Shown here: one piece after another, positions 1 through 6,203 of the stretch
Position numbering within the stretch: position 1 is the first letter of the stretch
Layout of the letters: the number at the start of each line of letters is the position of its first letter
From: Patescibacteria group bacterium
GTDB taxonomy: Bacteria > Patescibacteriota > Minisyncoccia > Phycocordibacterales > SBAW01
Direction: 5' to 3'
Assembly: GCA_028866155.1 (NCBI GenBank)
Contig: JAGWIT010000008.1
Location: 1 to 24,941, forward strand
DNA: 24,941 bases
Notes under the pieces: model-generated
The model's database searches: none
What the model saw: only the letters and a program-made list of their open reading frames with translations
What the model was told of the DNA's origin: nothing
Program-made: the position numbers and the translations under genes

Positions 1-89
1 GATGTTTTCTTGCTACTCGAAGCATTGTTTATTGACACCCGCCTTGACTTGGCGAGGCAGACAAAATTATCTGGTATATACTAAAAGAT
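1..89. other. Leading intergenic sequence
   Basis: No gene is supported here. The stretch holds a GTTTATTGACA string (27-37) that is identical to half of the palindrome over the infA promoter, a second TTGACT (44-49), and the -10 region of the next gene (listed separately). Neither -35-like string lies at a normal distance from that -10 box. Confidence 0.5.
75..82 (+). promoter_or_regulatory. -10 region of the surface-protein gene (leaderless spacing)
   Basis: TATACT (77-82) ends 7 bases before the ATG at 90, which would put the transcription start at the start codon. A TG at 72-73 precedes an overlapping TATATA (75-80) with extended -10 spacing. No -35 box lies 16-18 bases upstream. No Shine-Dalgarno sequence precedes the ATG. 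Confidence 0.45.
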
Positions 90-1406
90 ATGCGAGACAT
101 GCGCTCTCCCGACAGCTCAACTTCCCGCGGCCTGCCCGGCCAGGGCGACCGCTCTATCCGCAATATCCCCGTACCAGCCACTCATCGCCGCGTTGCCGAG
201 CAGGAGCACAACACCTACGAAGAAGATTTTACGGGCGAGCTGCATCTGCCGAAGAAAAAAAAGAGCCACTGGTTCTTGTGGAGCGCCGCTCTAGTGGTCA
301 TAGTGTGCGCGATGGGGGGGCTTTTGCTCTCGACCGTGTTCGCAGGTGCAAATGTCGCCATCACTCCCCGCCAAGAGAGCGTGACGCCGCCCGCGAGCAT
401 CCAGGCCTCGGCCAACGCGCCTGCCGGCACGCTTGCATACCAAGTGGTCACTACTTCGCGCACCGCCTCAACGACAGTCAAAGCAAACGGGACCGAGCAG
501 GTATCACGGGCGGCGTCGGGCGTCATAACTATTTACAACAATTACAGCACGGCGGCCCAGCCGCTTGTGACAAACACGCGCTTTGCGGCGCAAGACGGCA
601 ATTTGTACCGCATCCACACCGCAGTGACGGTCCCGGGCGCGACCACCAACAGCGATGGCTCACTTAACCCTGGCACCGTGTCAGTGACCGCCTATGCCGA
701 CCAGCCGGGCGCCTCATACAACGTCGGCCAAACGCAGTTCACCATCCCCGGATTTAAAAATACTCCGCAATACAGCAAATTTTATGCGCAAGCTTCGGCG
801 ATGACCGGCGGATTGGTGGGGCAGGAGCCGGCGGTGGCGCCGGCCGATCTCGCGAACGCCGAGCAGGCGATGAAATCGGGCCTCGACAATGCTCTCCAAA
901 ATGCGGCGGCCACTGAGATCCCCAAAGAATTTTTGGCGATACCGGGGACTCTTCAAGTCTCCTATGATGACGTTGCCCGCACACCCAGCCCCGACGGCAC
1001 GGTCACTCTCAGCCAAACTGCCGTTGCAAGCGCCGATATAGTGCGCGCAAATGACTTGGCTGCCGCCATCGCCAAACAAACGGTCCAAGGCTACAACGGC
1101 GAAGCGGTCGGGTTTGCCGACCCGACGCAAATCGCCATCGCGCTCGCTTCGAGCACTAAAGCAACAACGGGCGTTCTGCAGCTTCAGCTTTCGGGCTCGC
1201 CAACCTTGGTGTGGCAGTTCGACCCGTCGACGCTCAAGCAAGCATTGCTCGGCAAACCCAAGAGTCAGTTTGAAAACATCTTGCAGTCGTTCTCTCCCGC
1301 CATCAATTGCACCGCAACAACGCCATGCAAAGCATCAATTAGGCCATTCTGGATATCCTCCTTCCCCAGCGACCCCAACAAAATCTCGGTCACTACTGGA
1401 CAGTAA
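90..1406 (+). CDS. Membrane-anchored baseplate-J-like surface protein
   Basis: This 438-residue protein has a charged cytoplasmic N-terminus (about residues 1-59, ending in a lysine run), one membrane segment at about residues 61-83, and a long exported Ser/Thr/Ala-rich region. The motif ITIYNNYSTAAQPLV and the later FTIPGFKNTPQYSKFY recall the baseplate J/gp47-like proteins annotated in many Candidate Phyla Radiation genomes. I know of no experimentally established role for them in these bacteria. There is no phage gene nearby, so a phage baseplate function is unlikely. A cell-surface or envelope-structure protein is the more cautious reading. The ATG at 90 is chosen because a -10 box sits 7 bases upstream. 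The C-terminal region carries two cysteines in CTATTPC, which could form a disulfide outside the cell. Family assignment is from recognition only. Confidence 0.6.
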   Translation: MRDMRSPDSSTSRGLPGQGDRSIRNIPVPATHRRVAEQEHNTYEEDFTGELHLPKKKKSHWFLWSAALVVIVCAMGGLLLSTVFAGANVAITPRQESVTPPASIQASANAPAGTLAYQVVTTSRTASTTVKANGTEQVSRAASGVITIYNNYSTAAQPLVTNTRFAAQDGNLYRIHTAVTVPGATTNSDGSLNPGTVSVTAYADQPGASYNVGQTQFTIPGFKNTPQYSKFYAQASAMTGGLVGQEPAVAPADLANAEQAMKSGLDNALQNAAATEIPKEFLAIPGTLQVSYDDVARTPSPDGTVTLSQTAVASADIVRANDLAAAIAKQTVQGYNGEAVGFADPTQIAIALASSTKATTGVLQLQLSGSPTLVWQFDPSTLKQALLGKPKSQFENILQSFSPAINCTATTPCKASIRPFWISSFPSDPNKISVTTGQ

Positions 1407-1456
1407 ATTTGGTAATTTGTCAATGGCTCTCCATTTTCCCCATATATTTAGGCTTT

Positions 1457-1476
1457 GTTTATTGACATCAATAAAC
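1457..1476. promoter_or_regulatory. 20-base perfect palindrome, possible operator
   Basis: Nine bases (GTTTATTGA, 1457-1465) are repeated in inverted orientation (TCAATAAAC, 1468-1476) around a central CA. The palindrome contains the whole -35 box of the infA promoter, so a protein bound here would compete with RNA polymerase. It has no T-run after it and so does not look like a terminator. The operator role is inference. Confidence 0.5.
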
Positions 1477-1490
1477 GGGTAGGGTAGGAT
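1462..1490 (+). promoter_or_regulatory. Promoter of the infA ribosomal-protein operon
   Basis: A perfect TTGACA (1462-1467) is followed after exactly 17 bases by TAGGAT (1485-1490). The predicted transcription start near 1497 leaves a leader of about 8 bases before the infA ATG at 1505. No Shine-Dalgarno sequence is present in that leader. Confidence 0.75.
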
Positions 1491-1504
1491 AGCTACTGTC
1501 GCTA

Positions 1505-1714
1505 ATGGATACGCAGGCAGAGGAAGTACAGGGTGTCGTTGAAGAGGCCCTGCCCAATACCTTGTTTAGGGTGTCTCTCCCGTCGGGGGACATTATTCTT
1601 GCTTATCTCGCCGGTAAAATGCGCCTTCATCGTATCAAAGTCCTCGTGGGGGACAAAGTGGTGGTGAGGATCGACCCGTACGGCGGCAAAGGGCGAATCA
1701 CAAGGAGACTCTAA
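1505..1714 (+). CDS. infA: Translation initiation factor IF-1
   Basis: The 69-residue product is a single S1/OB-fold domain, the normal size for IF-1. IF-1 binds the ribosomal A site on the 30S subunit and helps IF-2 and IF-3 select the initiator tRNA. Recognisable family positions are the opening EVQGVVEEALPNTLFRV, the central GKMRLHRIKVLVGDKVVV and the final GRITRRL. It is the first gene of the operon, and its stop codon overlaps the rpmJ start as TAATG. The position between the upstream gene group and rpmJ-rpsM-rpsK-rpsD-rpoA-rplQ is the standard bacterial order. Confidence 0.95.
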   Translation: MDTQAEEVQGVVEEALPNTLFRVSLPSGDIILAYLAGKMRLHRIKVLVGDKVVVRIDPYGGKGRITRRL

Positions 1715-1827
1715 TGAAAATAAAAGCATCGATAAAAGCCCGCTGTGCGAACTGCAAACTGACTCGGCGCAAGGGCCGGGTGTACGTTATCTGCAGCAAC
1801 CCGCGCCACAAACAACGACAAGGCTAA
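1714..1827 (+). CDS. rpmJ: 50S ribosomal protein L36 (bL36), zinc-binding form
   Basis: This 37-residue protein starts MKIKASIKARCANCKLTRR and ends in SNPRHKQRQG, as bL36 does. Cysteines in CANC, a third cysteine in VICS and a histidine in RHKQ give the four zinc ligands of the C+ form of L36, a small protein of the large subunit near the peptidyl-transferase region. The ATG overlaps the infA stop (TAATG). This is one of the few genes here with a clear Shine-Dalgarno sequence: AAGGAG at 1702-1707, 6 bases before the start. Its own stop overlaps another ATG at 1827 that probably is not the true rpsM start. Confidence 0.95.
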   Translation: MKIKASIKARCANCKLTRRKGRVYVICSNPRHKQRQG

Positions 1828-1831
1828 TGCC

Positions 1832-1859
1832 GAGTTTACGAGGCAACTATAAAAAAGAT
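1832..1859 (+). promoter_or_regulatory. GAGTTTACGA / TATAAAAAA motif before rpsM
   Basis: GAGTTTACGA (1832-1841) and TATAAAAAA (1848-1856) stand just upstream of the rpsM ATG at 1860. The first-base distance between the two parts is 16. The same two-part motif occurs before rplQ and rpsI. Its function is unknown; it could be an internal promoter or a translation signal. Confidence 0.6.
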
Positions 1860-2237
1860 ATGCGCATTTCAGGAATTACAATACCAAACAAAAGATTGCC
1901 TTATGCTCTGGCCACGCTCTATGGCGTTGGGATACCGCTCGGCCGCACCATTTGCATACAAGCCAAGATCGACCCGGCAAAAAAGGCCGATGAACTTTCG
2001 GCCGGCGAAGAGCAAAAGATCCGCGGGATTCTCGAAACTATGAAGCTTGAGGGCGACCTCAAGCGCGAAGTGGCCGGCAACATCAAGCGGCTCAAAGACG
2101 TCGGGGCCTATCGCGGACTTCGCCATGGCAAACACCTGCCGGTACGCGGACAGCGAACTAAGACCAACTCGCGCACGGTGCGGGGCAACGTCCGCAAGAC
2201 CATGGGCTCGGGCCGCCGCAAGGTTGAAAAAACCTAA
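1860..2237 (+). CDS. rpsM: 30S ribosomal protein S13 (uS13)
   Basis: The 125-residue product begins MRISGITIPNKRLPYAL and continues with a YGVG loop, matching the MARIAG...IYGIG start of S13. S13 sits in the head of the small subunit and contacts the P-site tRNA and the intersubunit bridges. The C-terminal part shows YRGLRHGKHLPVRGQRTKTN, the conserved RNA-binding tail. An in-frame ATG at 1827, overlapping the rpmJ stop, would add 11 residues that the S13 family does not have. I therefore place the start at 1860, directly after the GAGTTTACGA/TATAAAAAA motif. If the upstream ATG is used, the extension would contain NYKKD, the translation of the motif itself. Confidence 0.93.
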   Translation: MRISGITIPNKRLPYALATLYGVGIPLGRTICIQAKIDPAKKADELSAGEEQKIRGILETMKLEGDLKREVAGNIKRLKDVGAYRGLRHGKHLPVRGQRTKTNSRTVRGNVRKTMGSGRRKVEKT

Positions 2238-2252
2238 AAATCGTAGTATATT
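2224..2252 (+). promoter_or_regulatory. Candidate internal promoter before rpsK
   Basis: TTGAAA (2224-2229), inside the end of rpsM, is followed after 17 bases by TATATT (2247-2252). The predicted start near 2259 leaves a leader of about 8 bases before the rpsK ATG at 2267. The geometry matches that of the infA promoter. Confidence 0.5.
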
Positions 2253-2266
2253 GCCGACTTATACCT

Positions 2267-2695
2267 ATGGGTAAGAAACGAATAGTCAAAAAAGGGGGCG
2301 AGGGCGAGACCGCAGGACGCGGCTCTTCGGCGCGCTCAAGCCGCCGCAAGATGGAGCAGGGGGTACTCTTCGTTGAGGCGACCTATAACAACACCAAAAT
2401 GTGCCTCGCCGACACCTCGGGCAACGTGGTGGTCTGGTCTTCAAGCGGCAGCCTCGGGTTCTCGGGAGCCAAAAAGGGCACGCCTTTTGCGGCCGCCAAA
2501 GTGGGCGAGATTCTGGGCGAGAAAGCAACCGACATGGGCGTCAAAGAGGTTTCGGTCGTCATCGCGGGCGTGGGCGCCGGCCGCGAGTCGTCGGTACGCG
2601 CGTTCTCGGGCAAGGGCATCGCGATAACCTCCATTAAGGACCGGACGCCGGTGCCGCACAACGGGCCCAGGCCGAAGAAGGCGCGGAGAGTTTAA
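2267..2695 (+). CDS. rpsK: 30S ribosomal protein S11 (uS11)
   Basis: The 142-residue product carries the S11 core ATYNNTKMCLADTSGNVVVW, then GSLGFSGAKKGTPFAA, and ends TPVPHNGPRPKKARRV, close to the family ending TPIPHNGCRPPKRRRV. S11 forms part of the small-subunit platform and contacts mRNA near the E site. The N-terminus has about 30 basic, glycine- and serine-rich residues before the conserved core, as is common for S11. Spacing from rpsM is 29 bases and contains a candidate promoter; no Shine-Dalgarno sequence is visible. Confidence 0.95.
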   Translation: MGKKRIVKKGGEGETAGRGSSARSSRRKMEQGVLFVEATYNNTKMCLADTSGNVVVWSSSGSLGFSGAKKGTPFAAAKVGEILGEKATDMGVKEVSVVIAGVGAGRESSVRAFSGKGIAITSIKDRTPVPHNGPRPKKARRV

Positions 2696-2732
2696 TACAA
2701 GGCATGACTACTCATATTGAACACAACAAGTT

Positions 2733-3344
2733 ATGTTAATTGGACCAAAATATAAAATTTGCAAGCGATTAGGCGCGTCGGTGTTTGAAAAATGCCAGAC
2801 TCAAGCGTTTCAACTCGCCGAAGCGCACGCCCCGCGCCGGACACGCCCCAAACGCGGAGGCGGAGGCGACTATGGCGCCCAATTGCTTGAGAAGCAGAAG
2901 GCGCGGTTTACTTACGGCCTCACCGAGTCGCAATTTTCGCGCTATGTCCACGAGGCAATTGGGGCGCGCGGCCTCGACTCGACCGCGGGTCTCATGACGC
3001 GCCTTGAGTCGCGCCTCGACAATGTCGTCTTTCGCGCGGGGTTCGTTAAAACGCGCCGCGCCGCGCGCCAGCTGGTCTCGCACGGCCATGTCACCGTAAA
3101 CGGCAAGCGCATGAACATCCCGTCCTACAAAGTTGAGGTAGGACAAACGGTCGCCATCCGCACCGAGAGCCGCACGAGCCCGCTCTTTGGCAATCGTACC
3201 GAAGCGGCTGCCGAGACCAAGACTCCGCAGTGGCTCGAGCTCGGCCCCGACGGATTTTCGGCGACGATCAAGCTGGTGCCGAATGTGGGCGAGACCGAAA
3301 CGTCCTTTAGCCCGGCGACCATCATCCAGTTCTACAGCCGCTAA
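2733..3344 (+). CDS. rpsD: 30S ribosomal protein S4 (uS4)
   Basis: The 203-residue protein has normal S4 length. Family landmarks are the N-terminal GPKYKICKRLG, the EKQKARFTYGLTESQF segment, the S4 RNA-binding domain from about residue 85 (LESRLDNVVFRAGFVKTRR, ARQLVSHGHVTVNG, IPSYKVEVGQTV) and the last residues IIQFYSR. S4 binds 16S rRNA early in small-subunit assembly, and in several bacteria it also represses its own operon. No S4-type leader structure was recognised here. The ATG follows 37 bases of intergenic sequence with no Shine-Dalgarno and no convincing promoter. Confidence 0.95.
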   Translation: MLIGPKYKICKRLGASVFEKCQTQAFQLAEAHAPRRTRPKRGGGGDYGAQLLEKQKARFTYGLTESQFSRYVHEAIGARGLDSTAGLMTRLESRLDNVVFRAGFVKTRRAARQLVSHGHVTVNGKRMNIPSYKVEVGQTVAIRTESRTSPLFGNRTEAAAETKTPQWLELGPDGFSATIKLVPNVGETETSFSPATIIQFYSR

Positions 3345-3380
3345 CCGTAGCAGTAATAATTATTAGTATCTTTTTATTTT

Positions 3381-4340
3381 ATGATCGAATACGCGATAAC
3401 ATTGCCGTCAAAGCCGCGCGTTGTCTCCGAGGAAGGGCCTGAGGGTGTTTTTGAAATAGACGGGCTCTATCCGGGCTACGGCCATACGCTCGGCAACTCT
3501 TTGCGCCGTATCATCCTCTCTTCGCTCCCGGGCGCGGCTATCACCTCGGTTAAAATAGAGGGTGTTTCGCATGAATTTTCGACCATCGATGGTGTCAAAG
3601 AAGACGTGGTTACCATTCTTCTTAATCTAAAAAAGCTGCGCTTTGAGGTGCTCACCGGTGAGGCGCAGACCGTGACGCTCAACATAAAAGGCCCTAAGAA
3701 AATATCCGGCAGCGATTTGAATCTTCCCGGCCAGGTGCGCTTGCTCAACTCCAACGCCTATTTATGCGAGCTGACCGACAAGGTTGAGCTAACGGCGGAG
3801 TTCCGTGTCGAGCGGGGCCTCGGCTACGTGCCGCGCGAAAATCTCAAAAAAGAGCGCGTCGACCTCGGCGAAATTTCCGTTGACGCCATTTTCTCACCCA
3901 TCCGCCGCGTCAATTATGAAGTAGAGAACATGCGCGTCGGCGACCGCACCGACTTCAACCGCCTACGCATCTCCATAGAGACCGACGGGACCATTGGCCC
4001 GCGCGCGGCGCTCGAGCAGGCGATAGAAATTATGATCACCCAGCTCAAAGCCGTGGTTGGCTTTAAAGAAGAGGAGTTGCCTGCGGCGGCAGGTCTCTCG
4101 GCCGCGCCCGCAGCCACAGAGACCGTGGGCGAAATTACCGCCGAGGCGATGAAAACCCGCATTGAGGACCTTGACCTTTCATCGCGCACGGTGTCTGCAT
4201 TGGAGAAGGCAAACATCCGTACGGTTGGCGGCCTCGCACGCAAAAAGGAGAGCGACTTGCTTGAGATCGAAGGCCTCGGCCCCAAATCGATCCAGGAGAT
4301 AAAGCGCGCACTGGCTAATTTTGGAATCATCCTAAAATAA
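3381..4340 (+). CDS. rpoA: DNA-directed RNA polymerase alpha subunit
   Basis: This 319-residue protein is slightly short for alpha, which is usually about 315-330 residues. The N-terminal assembly domain shows PGYGHTLGNSLRRIILSSLPG, IEGVSHEFSTIDGVKEDV and the later VGDRTDFNRLRISIETDGT. A linker rich in alanine and glutamate (about residues 232-255) leads to the C-terminal domain with two helix-hairpin-helix motifs, ending EIEGLGPKSIQEIKRAL. Two alpha subunits nucleate assembly of beta and beta-prime, and the C-terminal domain can touch promoter UP elements and activators. Its place between rpsD and rplQ is the classic order. The start follows a very AT-rich stretch (3350-3380) without a Shine-Dalgarno. 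Confidence 0.97.
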   Translation: MIEYAITLPSKPRVVSEEGPEGVFEIDGLYPGYGHTLGNSLRRIILSSLPGAAITSVKIEGVSHEFSTIDGVKEDVVTILLNLKKLRFEVLTGEAQTVTLNIKGPKKISGSDLNLPGQVRLLNSNAYLCELTDKVELTAEFRVERGLGYVPRENLKKERVDLGEISVDAIFSPIRRVNYEVENMRVGDRTDFNRLRISIETDGTIGPRAALEQAIEIMITQLKAVVGFKEEELPAAAGLSAAPAATETVGEITAEAMKTRIEDLDLSSRTVSALEKANIRTVGGLARKKESDLLEIEGLGPKSIQEIKRALANFGIILK

Positions 4341-4344
4341 TCAA

Positions 4345-4370
4345 GAGTTTACGATTGAACTATAAAAAAT
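4345..4370 (+). promoter_or_regulatory. GAGTTTACGA / TATAAAAAA motif before rplQ
   Basis: GAGTTTACGA (4345-4354) and TATAAAAAA (4361-4369) end one base before the rplQ ATG at 4371. The distance between the two parts, 16 bases, equals that at rpsM. Unlike at rpsM and rpsI, the motif here is not in an open frame with the downstream gene, so its conservation cannot be explained by coding. Confidence 0.6.
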
Positions 4371-4715
4371 ATGCGCCACGGAAACGTAAACAGAAAATTC
4401 GGTCGTGAGACCAATCAGCGCCGCGCGCTTTTGCGGAGCCTTTGCCGCTCGCTCGTTTTACGCGGAAAAATCGAAACCAGCGAGGCTAAAGCCAAAGAGA
4501 TCCGCCCCATGGTCGAGAAAATGCTCACGCGAGGCAAGAACGCCACGCTCGCCAACCGCCGCGCCATTATCTCTGAAATTGGCGAATCGGCGGCAAAAAA
4601 ATTGCTTAAAACGGCGGAGGATTATAACAAGCGCGCCGGCGGCTACTTGCGCATCGTCAAAATGGGGCCGCGCAAAGGCGATGCCGCAAAGATGGCGCTC
4701 ATAGAGTTTGTGTAA
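4371..4715 (+). CDS. rplQ: 50S ribosomal protein L17 (bL17)
   Basis: The 114-residue product begins MRHGNVNRKFGRETNQRRAL, the typical L17 opening RH...KLGR....R.AL.R, and has the compact bacterial length. L17 lies on the solvent side of the large subunit near the exit tunnel. The C-terminal GGYLRIVKMGPRKGDAAKMA matches the family GGYTRILKLG.R.GDAA.M. It follows rpoA by 30 bases that contain the GAGTTTACGA motif. Confidence 0.96.
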   Translation: MRHGNVNRKFGRETNQRRALLRSLCRSLVLRGKIETSEAKAKEIRPMVEKMLTRGKNATLANRRAIISEIGESAAKKLLKTAEDYNKRAGGYLRIVKMGPRKGDAAKMALIEFV

Positions 4716-4723
4716 CGAACCCT

Positions 4724-4753
4724 ATGAGCAAATATAAGAAGATGAATGAATAA
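4724..4753 (+). other. Nine-codon ORF overlapping the rplM start
   Basis: ATG at 4724 opens a frame coding MSKYKKMNE and stops at 4751-4753, between the two candidate rplM starts at 4746 and 4755. It contains TATAAGAAG (4733-4741), the A-rich half of the motif seen before rpsM, rplQ and rpsI. It may be a leader peptide that couples translation to rplM, or may simply be the motif read as codons (Y-K-K). The second reading seems more likely. Confidence 0.25.
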
Positions 4754-5093
4754 TATGACTATAGACGCAACAAACAAATCACTCGGCCGTGTCGCCAGCG
4801 CCGCCGCCAAAGTGCTCTTAGGCAAGCACTCCGCGGGCTTTGCCAAAAACATCGTCGCCTCGGGCGAGGTCAAGATAATCAACGCGTCCAAGGTGCGCCT
4901 GAGCGGCCAGAAGACCAAAGACAAGGAGTATGTCCGCTACTCGGGCTATCCGGGCGGGCAAAAAAAGGAAACCTATGCTATGTTAATTGCGCGTAAGGGC
5001 CAGAAAGAGGCACTGCGCCGCGCGATACTCGGCATGCTCCCGAAGAATAAGCTTCAGGCGCGCCGGATTAAGCAGCTCGTGATTGAGAACTAA
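4746..5093 (+). CDS. rplM: 50S ribosomal protein L13 (uL13), short form
   Basis: The 115-residue product opens with TIDATNKSLGRVASAAAKVL and contains RLSGQKTKDKEYVRYSGYPGG, then ARKGQKEALRRAILGMLPKNKL, all L13 signatures. Bacterial L13 is usually about 142-150 residues. This one lacks roughly 15 residues at the N-terminus and the C-terminal tail after the MLP segment. L13 is an early-assembly protein of the large subunit. Two starts are possible, 4746 and 4755; I prefer 4746 because it lies 4 bases after a TATAAGAAG element, as for the other motif-preceded genes. The stop overlaps an ATG (TAATG) leading into rpsI. Confidence 0.93.
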   Translation: MNNMTIDATNKSLGRVASAAAKVLLGKHSAGFAKNIVASGEVKIINASKVRLSGQKTKDKEYVRYSGYPGGQKKETYAMLIARKGQKEALRRAILGMLPKNKLQARRIKQLVIEN

Positions 5094-5096
5094 TGG

Positions 5097-5122
5097 GAGT
5101 TTACGACCGCTCATATAAAAAG
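5097..5122 (+). promoter_or_regulatory. GAGTTTACGA / TATAAAAAG motif before rpsI
   Basis: GAGTTTACGA (5097-5106) and TATAAAAAG (5114-5122) directly abut the rpsI ATG at 5123. The distance between the parts is 17 bases, one more than at rpsM and rplQ. As at rpsM, the motif starts immediately after a TAATG stop/start overlap of the preceding gene. Confidence 0.6.
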
Positions 5123-5530
5123 ATGGCAACTAAAACCGCAGACAAATATATAGAAGCAGTCGGCCGCCGCAAGACGGCTATTGCCCGCGCGCGCCTCACG
5201 CCTAGCGTGCGTACTATCGTTTCGATAAATAACAAAGAAGCCAGCCTTTATTTCCCGACGCAGGCACTGCAACTGACGGCTCTCGAGCCGTTTTTGAAAG
5301 TCTCTTTGCCGACCCAGTTCGCAGTGACCGTCATCGTGCGCGGCGGCGGCATCACGGGGCAAGCCACGGCAGTGCGCCATGCCATCTCGCGCGCATTGAT
5401 AGAGTACGACCTCAACCTGCGCGGAGCGCTCAAAAAAGAAGGCTTCCTTAAGCGCGACGCCCGCGCCAAAGAGCGCCGCAAACCGGGCCTCCTCAAAGCC
5501 CGCAAGCGCAAGCAGTGGAGTAAGCGCTAA
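5123..5530 (+). CDS. rpsI: 30S ribosomal protein S9 (uS9)
   Basis: With the start at 5123 the product is 135 residues and begins MATKTADKYIEAVGRRKTAI, matching the S9 family (YYGTGRRKxAxARV). Further landmarks are VRGGGITGQATAVRHAISRAL and the extreme C-terminus KRKQWSKR, whose last lysine-arginine pair reaches the P-site tRNA in known ribosomes. An in-frame ATG at 5093 overlapping the rplM stop would add ten residues not usual in S9, so the downstream start is preferred. It is the last gene of the operon and is followed by a terminator hairpin. The rplM-rpsI pair is a standard bacterial unit, here joined to the alpha operon. Confidence 0.95.
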   Translation: MATKTADKYIEAVGRRKTAIARARLTPSVRTIVSINNKEASLYFPTQALQLTALEPFLKVSLPTQFAVTVIVRGGGITGQATAVRHAISRALIEYDLNLRGALKKEGFLKRDARAKERRKPGLLKARKRKQWSKR

Positions 5531-5558
5531 CTGCTTGTCGCTTACTCCGTCCTTCGAG

Positions 5559-5584
5559 CCGTTGCCGAGGCCCGGCGGTTTTTT
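5559..5584 (+). terminator. Intrinsic terminator of the ribosomal-protein operon
   Basis: CCGTTG pairs with CGGCGG (two G-U pairs) around the loop CCGAGGCC, followed by six T. It lies 28 bases after the rpsI stop and directly before the grpE promoter. Confidence 0.65.
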
Positions 5585-5585
5585 C

Positions 5586-5613
5586 TTGACATCATCAAAT
5601 TTTTGTATACAAT
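5586..5613 (+). promoter_or_regulatory. Promoter of grpE-dnaK
   Basis: A perfect TTGACA (5586-5591) and TACAAT (5608-5613) are separated by 16 bases. The -10 box ends 8 bases before the grpE ATG at 5622, so the transcript should have at most a 1-2 base leader. No CIRCE inverted repeat is present, so classical HrcA control is not supported. Confidence 0.75.
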
Positions 5614-5621
5614 ACGCACAC

Positions 5622-6167
5622 ATGCCAGACTCCGATGAAGAACTCATACCAGAAGATGAAGCTGAGATGGGTCTCGCGCTTGTTAAAAAGTTGCGGGAGA
5701 AATTAAAAAAAGCGGTCGAAGAAAAACAGGAATATTTGGAGGGCTGGCAGAGGGCTCGGGCGGACTTTGCAAACTTCAAACGGGAGGAGGCGGGTTTTGT
5801 CCAGGCAAAAGAAGAGCGGATTCGTGCCGAATTTGCCGAGACAATTATTCCTGCGCTCGATTCTTTTGAAATGGCTCTCAAGAGTCCGTCGTTCAATAAT
5901 GCGAGCCAAGAGTGGAAGAGCGGCATTACGAGCGTCTATAACGAGCTCAAGAAATCGCTCGAGAAATTCGGCATCGTGTCGTTCTCTCCTTTGGGCGAAA
6001 TGTTCGACCCAAACAGGCATGAAGCCGTACGCCAGGTAGAGGTGGGGCAGGCCGACAAAGAGCATACGGTTGTCTCGGTTGAGCGCTCAGGCTATACGCT
6101 TGGCGATAACATTATAAGACCCGCACAAGTTTCAGTAGCAACTTTCGCAAAAGGGAAGGAAATATAA
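5622..6167 (+). CDS. grpE: Nucleotide exchange factor GrpE
   Basis: The 181-residue product starts with an acidic stretch (MPDSDEELIPEDEAE), continues into a long charged helix with EYLEGWQRARADFANFKRE, and has the beta-domain signature GEMFDPNRHEAVRQVEV. GrpE dimers release ADP from DnaK. A longer frame from 5535 exists, but the region before 5622 contains a terminator and a promoter, and the ATG at 5622 is 8 bases from the -10 box, so 5622 is the start. dnaK follows after 36 AT-rich bases, giving the usual grpE-dnaK pair. hrcA is not next to it. Confidence 0.95.
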   Translation: MPDSDEELIPEDEAEMGLALVKKLREKLKKAVEEKQEYLEGWQRARADFANFKREEAGFVQAKEERIRAEFAETIIPALDSFEMALKSPSFNNASQEWKSGITSVYNELKKSLEKFGIVSFSPLGEMFDPNRHEAVRQVEVGQADKEHTVVSVERSGYTLGDNIIRPAQVSVATFAKGKEI

Positions 6168-6203
6168 GAAAAGTTAAAAAATATAATTACTTATCAAAAC
6201 TAT

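Noticed and set aside
32..72. TTGACA (32-37) or TTGACT (44-49) as the -35 box of the first gene
   Set aside because: No acceptable -10 box lies 16-18 bases after either, and the best -10 box (77-82) is 27-39 bases away.
2..667. 221-codon plus-strand frame at the left edge
   Set aside because: It overlaps the first gene in another frame and is rich in Arg, His and Pro, typical of a shadow frame in GC-rich coding sequence.
1827..1859. Upstream starts of rpsM (1827) and, in the same way, of rpsI (5093) at TAATG overlaps
   Set aside because: Both would add 10-11 residues that the S13 and S9 families lack, and the added residues are just the translated GAGTTTACGA/TATAAAAA motif; they stay possible as coupling starts.
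5531..5621. CIRCE/HrcA operator before grpE
   Set aside because: No TTAGCACTC...GAGTGCTAA inverted repeat is present; only a terminator hairpin and a sigma70-type promoter are seen.
5111..5926. 271-codon minus-strand frame across the rpsI-grpE junction
   Set aside because: It spans two certain plus-strand genes, a terminator and a promoter; the translation shows no recognisable domain.
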